A stretch of 64,000 nt of DNA from positions 124,001 through 188,000 of the forward strand of contig NCGO01000005.1 of the NCBI GenBank assembly GCA_002256985.1, in the 5' to 3' direction. Origin of the DNA: Novosphingobium sp. 28-62-57. Its GTDB lineage: Bacteria; Pseudomonadota; Alphaproteobacteria; Sphingomonadales; Sphingomonadaceae. Below, one piece after another: positions 59,113 to 64,000 of the stretch (position 1 is the stretch's first letter; each line of letters opens with the position of its first letter). The notes beneath the pieces were generated by a model, which saw only the letters and a program-made list of their open reading frames with translations, did no database searches and was not told the DNA's origin. The position numbers were made by a program, and so were the translations under genes.

Positions 59113-59463
59113 TTAGAGCGTGACAGGAAGCTCATCCATGCCCGGCGCTGCGTCGGGCACGGACACTGCGATCATGCCGTCTTCGATCCGCACCGGAAAT
59201 GTGCGCAGATCCTTGTAGGCCCCGCCGATGCACTTGCCGCTGGCCAGCTCAAACCGCGCGCCGTGCAGCGGGCACATCACCGCGCCGCGTCGCACGCGTC
59301 CGGGCGAGAGCAGCGCGGCCTGATGGGTGCAGCGATCGTTGAGCGCAAAGAGGCCTTCGTCGGTCTTGGCCAGCAGCACGTGCCATCCGCCGATCTTGGT
59401 GGCGAGCTTACCTTCGGCGGGAAAATCGGCTTCGGAAACAAGGGTATGCCAGCTATCGCTCAC
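59113..59463 (-). CDS. Rieske [2Fe-2S] ferredoxin
   Basis: 116 residues from the GTG at 59463, with GAGG upstream. Cluster ligands C45-x-H47 and C64-x2-H67 (CTHQAALLS, CPLHGARF). It probably donates electrons to one or both Rieske oxygenases at 33959 and 42917, since no other ferredoxin or reductase is seen in the window. It is translationally coupled to the VOC gene upstream. Confidence 0.92.
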   Translation of the reverse strand: MSDSWHTLVSEADFPAEGKLATKIGGWHVLLAKTDEGLFALNDRCTHQAALLSPGRVRRGAVMCPLHGARFELASGKCIGGAYKDLRTFPVRIEDGMIAVSVPDAAPGMDELPVTL

Positions 59464-59474
59464 GTATCGGATCC

Positions 59475-60005
59475 TCAGGTCATGCGGATGGTCTTGATCG
59501 GATCGCCGCCGCGCCAATCCTTCGCGGCTTGCGCGACCATCGCATAGAAATCAAGCAGGGTGCGCGTTGGGGCATATAGCTCGGTCATCACGCCCAGTGT
59601 GGCCGTGGTATCGGCAAAGGCAAAGACGAACCCGTCGGTCATTTCCGCCCGCAGCGCACAGGCTGCGCCAGCCTCAGAAAACCTTGCGATTTCAGCGTCT
59701 ACATCATCAACAAACACGGCGATGTGATGCATCCCCCAGCGGCCTGAACCTTCGGGATAGATATCGCGGAACGGGGAGGGGCCGGGGTTGTTCTGGTGCA
59801 CAAACTCCACCATCACATCCCCCCACTGGCCGTAAGCCGAAGTATGGTCCAGCACCTGCTCCACTCCGCGATGCACCGCGCGGGCCAGCGGGATGTTATC
59901 GGCCACAAAGAAGGGCCCCGATCCAAACGCAGCGTGGTGCGCGCGGGCGGCGATGCGCGCATCTTCTACAAAGAAGGCCACTTGCCGCATGGGTAGGGTG
60001 GTCAT
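59475..60005 (-). CDS. VOC-superfamily protein
   Basis: 176 residues with the VOC fold: MRQVAFFVEDARIAARAHHAAFGSG and HIAVFVDDVDAEIARFSEAG, ending DFYAMVAQAAKDWRGG. Similar in type to the 44386 protein, with a longer second half. First of a coupled pair with the Rieske ferredoxin, so it may be a metal-dependent enzyme in the same redox branch. It starts 38 bases after the end of the MarR gene. Confidence 0.82.
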   Translation of the reverse strand: MTTLPMRQVAFFVEDARIAARAHHAAFGSGPFFVADNIPLARAVHRGVEQVLDHTSAYGQWGDVMVEFVHQNNPGPSPFRDIYPEGSGRWGMHHIAVFVDDVDAEIARFSEAGAACALRAEMTDGFVFAFADTTATLGVMTELYAPTRTLLDFYAMVAQAAKDWRGGDPIKTIRMT

Positions 60006-60043
60006 GTCTCAATTTCCTGATTTATCGTGCTTTTCCGGGCGGC

Positions 60044-60451
60044 TCAGCGGATCAATCTTAGCTGGTCGAGCAAGTCTGCATAGCCTGTTTCCCCCACAGC
60101 CGTGGCAATCAGCTCTTCTCCCGCGCGCGATGCGGCGTGGATCTGTGGCATGATCGCTGCGCCATCGGGCGAGAGGGACAAGTGAATTGTCTTGCCGCCG
60201 CCCGGGGTGCGTTCGATCCAGCCCCGCTCGGTCAGGCGCGAGACGATCGGCACGAGGTTTGACCGCTCCATTCGCAGCATTTTTCCGATGGCGCTTTGGG
60301 TAATGCCGGGATTGGTTTCGATCACCATCAGCGTGGCCGCATCGGGGTGGCGGATGCGCAATTCGCCATACTGTGCATTCACGATCTTCAGCGCGAGGTT
60401 TGCCGTGCGGACAAGGTGAAAGCCGACCATGGGTTCAAGCGGATGCTTCAT
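60044..60451 (-). CDS. MarR-family regulator
   Basis: 135 residues, winged helix-turn-helix with GKMLRMERSNLVPIVSRLTERGWIERT and the wing sequence that follows. MarR proteins bind palindromes and respond to aromatic or hydrophobic acids. The dyad at 60533-60549 lies upstream of its start, in the divergent gap with a TonB receptor, so it probably controls both. The VOC and ferredoxin genes downstream may be in its operon. Confidence 0.9.
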   Translation of the reverse strand: MKHPLEPMVGFHLVRTANLALKIVNAQYGELRIRHPDAATLMVIETNPGITQSAIGKMLRMERSNLVPIVSRLTERGWIERTPGGGKTIHLSLSPDGAAIMPQIHAASRAGEELIATAVGETGYADLLDQLRLIR

Positions 60452-60532
60452 GACGGCTGTCTAACATTCCCGGCGGCGATGTGCATCAGGGAAGCAGGGG
60501 CGTTTCACGCAGCATTCCGGGACCTTAAAATT

Positions 60533-60549
60533 ATAACAAATGTTGCTAT
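60533..60549. promoter_or_regulatory. MarR-type palindrome ATAnCAA-N3-TTGnTAT
   Basis: ATAACAAATGTTGCTAT has a 17-base dyad with three mismatched pairs or spacer positions, in an AT-rich stretch between the MarR gene and the TonB receptor. Confidence 0.55.
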
Positions 60550-60643
60550 TGACCATAACACAGATTCGCGCTTATGCTCTTGTTGCCGGTGACGAAAACG
60601 GCGTACCGCCAGGCTCGAAAAAGTGCCGGTTTGGGAGGACAGG

Positions 60644-63235
60644 ATGACCAGAAAGCTTCTTGCGGGCGCGAGCCTGCTTGTCTTTTCGTTTGCCGGATCG
60701 GCGCTTGCACAAGATGCAGGGCAGACAGAGGCTACCGAAACGGCCACGGCATCGAACGCCGAAATCGTTGTGACCGCACAGTTCCGCGCCCAGAACCTGC
60801 AGGATACGCCGCTGGCGATCACCGCGGTCAGTGGGGAATTGCTGGCAGCGCGCGGGCAGACCAACGTCACCGAAATCACCGCCCAAGCGCCGAACGTGAC
60901 CCTTAAGCCGCAGGGCCAGGAATTGGGCCCTGGCATCATCGCCTTCATCCGCGGCGTGGGCCAGACCGACCCGAACTTCGCGCTGGAACCCGGCGTTGGC
61001 ATGTACATCGACGATGTCTACCTGCCCACGCTCACCGGCTCGCTGCTGGACCTGACCGACCTTGACCGGGTGGAAGTGCTGCGCGGGCCGCAAGGCACGC
61101 TGGCCGGGCGCAACTCGCTGGGCGGTTCGATCAAGCTCTATTCCAAGAAGCCGACCGGATCGAACACCGGATCGCTCGAAGCCACGTATGGTCGCTACAA
61201 CCGGCTCGATCTGCGCGGGCTGTTCGATCTGAAGCTGGCCGACAACTTGTTCATGCGCGTGGCCGGGGTGACCAAGAATATCGACGGCTATGTAAAGCGG
61301 CTCGATTATGCGCTGACCCATCCGGGCACGAATGTGCCGACTTTTGCCCAAGGGGCCGATCCCGAACTCGGCACGCTGGGCGGGCAATCCTATGCTGCAG
61401 GCAAGATCAGCCTGCGCTGGCAGCCGACCGAGGCCATCGACATCAACCTGAGCGGCGATTACACGCGTGAACGCAATGAGCCGGGCGCAAATGTGCTGCT
61501 CTATGCCAATACTTCGGCGGTGTTCGATGGCCCCAATGCCACGTTCACTGGCGGGCGTCCGTTCCTGCAAGGCACCAATGGCGCAGGCATTCCGCTGAAC
61601 TGCGCGTTCGTGCCCAATGGCGTGAACAGCTGCGATACGATCACCGGTTATGACCGGCGCTTTATCTCTTATGCCACGTATGTCGACCCGGCGCGGCCCG
61701 ACAGCCAGATGCCGTTCAAGCCGGCCTTTACCGAACCGAAATCGGACCTCGACAACTATGGTCTGGCACTGACCATCGATATCGATCTGTCTGACCAGCT
61801 GAAGCTGAAATCGATCACGTCGTGGCGCAAGTATACCGCTGAATGGTCTTATGACTCGGACGGTTCGCCGATCGCCAACAACAACCTGAACCAGATCCAG
61901 AAGAACAAGCAGTGGAGCCAGGAACTGCGCCTTTCAGGCAAGGTTCTGGACGATGCGCTGGATTTCACCGTGGGCGGGTTCTACTTCGATACGCGCGGCA
62001 CTTATACCGGGCGCATCAACCTGAACTACGCCGGGATCGACTTCCTGCATGGGCCTGATCCAACGCCTGCCAAGAACAAGGCGCTGTTCGCCAACTTCAC
62101 CTATGCCCTGGCCGAAGGGGCAAACCTGACCGGCGGTATCCGCCAATCGTGGGACGAGAAGGATTACGGTTATGTTCGCCGAAATCCCGATCTGACGCCG
62201 ATTCAGGGGCCGTGCAACTTCTTCCTCGGCGCGCCCACCGCGGGTCCGGTGGGACTTGGCAACCAACCCAACTGCCTGCTGTTTGGCCTGAACGGATTGA
62301 CCGCGCAGTTCCGGGATAGCCGCTTGGATTGGCGCATTGCCGCAGATTACCGCTTCAGCCCCGATTTCATGGCCTATGCGCAAGTATCGACCGGGTATCG
62401 TGCAGGCGGCGTGAACCCGCGTCCGTTCTTCCCCAGCCAGGCAACCTCCTTTACGCCCGAAACCATCACCGCCTACGAAGTAGGCTTCAAGTCCGACCTT
62501 TTTGATCGCAAGCTGCGCGTCAACGTTTCGGCGTTCTTCAACGATTACAAGAACATCATTCTGTCGAGCGTGAACTGCCTCGATCTGGCGACAGCCGGCC
62601 CCGGCGGATCATCGCAGGCCACGCCATGCCTGCGCCCGTCCAACGTGGGTTCGGCCCATGTGAAGGGCTTCGAAGTGGAAACGCTGATCCGCCCGACCGA
62701 ATACTTCACCATCGATGGGTCGGTCAGCTACCTCGATTTCCAGTACCAGAACGTCGATACGCTCTCGACCGGAGTGACGCTGAACGATGTGACGCCCTAT
62801 ACGCCGAAGTGGAAGGCAGCAGTTGGTGTGCAGTATGACATTCCCGATGTGCTGAACGGCGTGGTGACGGCGCGGGTAGACGGCGCTTATCAATCGGAAA
62901 TCTTTACCGAAGCGGCAAACTTGCGCAGCCTTGCGGTCAGCAGCACCGTCCCGGCCAACGGCCCAGTCACGCCTTCGCCATTCAGCAATGCTGGCGGCGG
63001 CGGGCCGATCACCACACTGCGCCTGTCCAACCGCATCGCCCCCTATTTCCTCGCCAATGCGCGGCTGGGCTGGCAATCGGATGCCAAGGATTGGGGCGTG
63101 ACGCTGGAAGTGCAGAACCTGACCAACAAGTACTACTTCCTGACCCTGCTGCAGGAAGCGTTCGGTGCAGGCACCGCATCAGGCCAACCGGGGCGTCCGC
63201 GCACGTGGTCGGTCTCGGTCCGCCGGACGTTCTGA
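60644..63235 (+). CDS. TonB-dependent outer-membrane receptor
   Basis: 863 residues from the ATG at 60644 (GGGAGGACAGG upstream). Signal peptide with cleavage near residue 22 (AGSALAQDA), TonB-box-like EIVVTAQ at 40-46, plug with VEVLRGPQGTLAGRN, and a barrel ending WSVSVRRTF. Divergent from the MarR gene, with a palindrome between. It is followed by a terminator hairpin. Confidence 0.95.
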   Translation: MTRKLLAGASLLVFSFAGSALAQDAGQTEATETATASNAEIVVTAQFRAQNLQDTPLAITAVSGELLAARGQTNVTEITAQAPNVTLKPQGQELGPGIIAFIRGVGQTDPNFALEPGVGMYIDDVYLPTLTGSLLDLTDLDRVEVLRGPQGTLAGRNSLGGSIKLYSKKPTGSNTGSLEATYGRYNRLDLRGLFDLKLADNLFMRVAGVTKNIDGYVKRLDYALTHPGTNVPTFAQGADPELGTLGGQSYAAGKISLRWQPTEAIDINLSGDYTRERNEPGANVLLYANTSAVFDGPNATFTGGRPFLQGTNGAGIPLNCAFVPNGVNSCDTITGYDRRFISYATYVDPARPDSQMPFKPAFTEPKSDLDNYGLALTIDIDLSDQLKLKSITSWRKYTAEWSYDSDGSPIANNNLNQIQKNKQWSQELRLSGKVLDDALDFTVGGFYFDTRGTYTGRINLNYAGIDFLHGPDPTPAKNKALFANFTYALAEGANLTGGIRQSWDEKDYGYVRRNPDLTPIQGPCNFFLGAPTAGPVGLGNQPNCLLFGLNGLTAQFRDSRLDWRIAADYRFSPDFMAYAQVSTGYRAGGVNPRPFFPSQATSFTPETITAYEVGFKSDLFDRKLRVNVSAFFNDYKNIILSSVNCLDLATAGPGGSSQATPCLRPSNVGSAHVKGFEVETLIRPTEYFTIDGSVSYLDFQYQNVDTLSTGVTLNDVTPYTPKWKAAVGVQYDIPDVLNGVVTARVDGAYQSEIFTEAANLRSLAVSSTVPANGPVTPSPFSNAGGGGPITTLRLSNRIAPYFLANARLGWQSDAKDWGVTLEVQNLTNKYYFLTLLQEAFGAGTASGQPGRPRTWSVSVRRTF

Positions 63236-63241
63236 ATAGGG

Positions 63242-63275
63242 GCTTGGGGTGAGATGGTGTCATCTGACCCCAAGC
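63242..63275. terminator. Hairpin terminator after TonB receptor
   Basis: GCTTGGGGT (63242-63250) pairs with ACCCCAAGC (63267-63275), and AGAT/ATCT extend it inside. No clear T-run, so Rho-dependent or partial. Confidence 0.6.
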
Positions 63276-63289
63276 TGTAAAGAAGTTGT

Positions 63290-63458
63290 TTCGCGCAGAG
63301 GGCGCAGAGGAAGCAGAGACGCAGAGATGACGCTTCGGACCGAAGGTCCTTCTATCCCGAATGCCTTGCGCAAAACGCAACGTCCGGATTCATGAGACGG
63401 CTTCGCCGCCGCTTCTACCTCTCTGCGGTCTCTGCTTCCTCTGCGGCCTCTGCGCGAA
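63290..63458. repeat. Long inverted repeat, G(C)CAGAGG type
   Basis: About 37-bp arms (63290-63326 and 63420-63458) built of (G)CGCAGAGG/AAGCAGAGAC units, with a few mismatches. A GGACCgaaGGTCC hairpin lies near 63338-63350. It fills the convergent gap between the TonB receptor and the GH43-like gene. Confidence 0.8.
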
Positions 63459-63487
63459 CCCCTTTTTCTTGGATGGAATGACCTTTA

Positions 63488-64000
63488 TCAATCATCCAAC
63501 GCGGTGAAGGTGAAGTTGCGGAACTTCGTTTCGCCCGGACCGGCGGCATAGAGGCCGGGGCGCAGCATAAGGAAGCCGCCGCGCACATTGTGGTGATAGC
63601 CCGATACTTCCATGCCGCGATCAAACTTGCGCCAGGTGCGCCCGCCATCGCCCGAAGTGTAGTAGCTGACGATATGGCGGCGGTTGACCACACGCATGCG
63701 CATGGACGTGCCGTGGGGATTGACCGGGCGTCCGCGCTCTATGCCGTATTGGTGGGTGACGAAGCGGTCCTTGTCGAAGCCTAGCCCCGCATAGAGTTTG
63801 TCATCATAGAACAGCACCAGCCCTGCGGTGGCGCCGGGGGCCAAATCGATATCGCATTCGAACTGGTAGGACGTATCACCCGCGATCAGCAGCAGCGGGG
63901 AGCCCGTTGAGGGGGCGAGGCCTTTGCCTTTGAAATAGAGCGTGTTTTCGGCCACGCGCACGCGGCTTGCCTCGTCCGGCGCGGGGCGGAAGAACGACCA
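63488..64000 (-). CDS. Beta-xylosidase/GH43-like protein, C-terminal part (partial)
   Basis: The frame is open to the window edge (WSFFRPAP at the start of what is visible), so the N-terminal catalytic domain is missing. The visible ~170 residues match the concanavalin-like C-terminal domain of GH43 beta-xylosidases: LYFKGKGLAPS, SPLLLIAGDTSYQFECDIDL, GATAGLVLFYDDKLYAGLGFD, and a final FRNFTFTALDD. It would hydrolyse plant glycosides. It may be outside the main catabolic island, as its junction with the receptor is a long repeat. Confidence 0.8.
   Translation of the reverse strand, partial: WSFFRPAPDEASRVRVAENTLYFKGKGLAPSTGSPLLLIAGDTSYQFECDIDLAPGATAGLVLFYDDKLYAGLGFDKDRFVTHQYGIERGRPVNPHGTSMRMRVVNRRHIVSYYTSGDGGRTWRKFDRGMEVSGYHHNVRGGFLMLRPGLYAAGPGETKFRNFTFTALDD

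Noticed and set aside
63290..63458. Insertion sequence ends
   Set aside because: Inverted arms could mimic IS ends, but there is no transposase frame between them and no target duplication seen.

Overview
The window looks like a catabolic gene island from a high-GC alphaproteobacterium, most likely a sphingomonad (Novosphingobium/Sphingobium type). This rests on gene content, not on a marker gene: four large TonB-dependent receptors in 64 kb, twelve short-chain dehydrogenases, paired Lrp/AsnC regulators, Rieske oxygenases, Baeyer-Villiger monooxygenases, acyl-CoA dehydrogenases, CoA ligases and CoA-transferases. No rRNA, tRNA, CRISPR array, integrase or transposase was seen. The gene types point to uptake and stepwise oxidation of a polycyclic or branched alicyclic compound (steroid- or terpenoid-like) through CoA thioesters. 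The substrate cannot be read from the sequence.

Layout. 1-9 kb: a CoA ligase (partial) and SDR; then a minus-strand group with SDR, acyl-CoA dehydrogenase, two ene-reductase-region genes, a flavin reductase and two tandem pairs of Lrp/AsnC regulators. 9-26 kb: SDRs, a Baeyer-Villiger-type monooxygenase, a COQ4-like protein, two TonB receptors, an EthD-SnoaL fusion translationally coupled to a KstD-like flavoprotein, and a DUF1214 protein. AT-rich TTGCGTAA/TTACGCAA motifs recur in the promoters of this half and are a candidate Lrp/AsnC regulon signature. 26-33 kb: two paralogous TetR regulators bracket a ThuA-like protein, a CoA ligase, a thiolase-like/DUF35 pair and a CoA-transferase, with A-tract dyads as probable operators. 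33-40.6 kb: plus-strand operon SDR, Rieske oxygenase, E1 alpha, E1 beta, E2, an acyl-CoA dehydrogenase with an apparent internal deletion, and an azoreductase-like flavoprotein. 40.7-46 kb: MaoC hydratase, TesB thioesterase, SDR and a second Rieske oxygenase (minus), then a VOC protein and an alpha-methylacyl-CoA racemase.

46-59 kb holds two divergent operons. The minus operon encodes TonB receptor, SDR, APH-type kinase, CoA ligase, TetR and racemase. The plus operon encodes SDR, ACAD10/11-like acyl-CoA dehydrogenase, SnoaL protein, alpha/beta hydrolase, ene-reductase and Baeyer-Villiger monooxygenase. Together they make a coherent candidate pathway: ketone to lactone (BVMO), lactone to hydroxy acid (hydrolase), CoA activation (ligase), phosphorylation of the hydroxyl (kinase) and its removal (acyl-CoA dehydrogenase), by analogy with levulinate catabolism (LvaA/C/D/E) and ACAD10/11. 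This is the strongest candidate for an undescribed combination. 59-64 kb: Rieske ferredoxin, VOC protein, MarR regulator, a fourth TonB receptor and the 3' part of a GH43-like gene.

Long inverted repeats lie in four convergent gene junctions (about 2.0, 29.5, 40.6 and 63.3 kb) and probably act as two-way terminators; related repeats lie at 7.1 and 38.8 kb.
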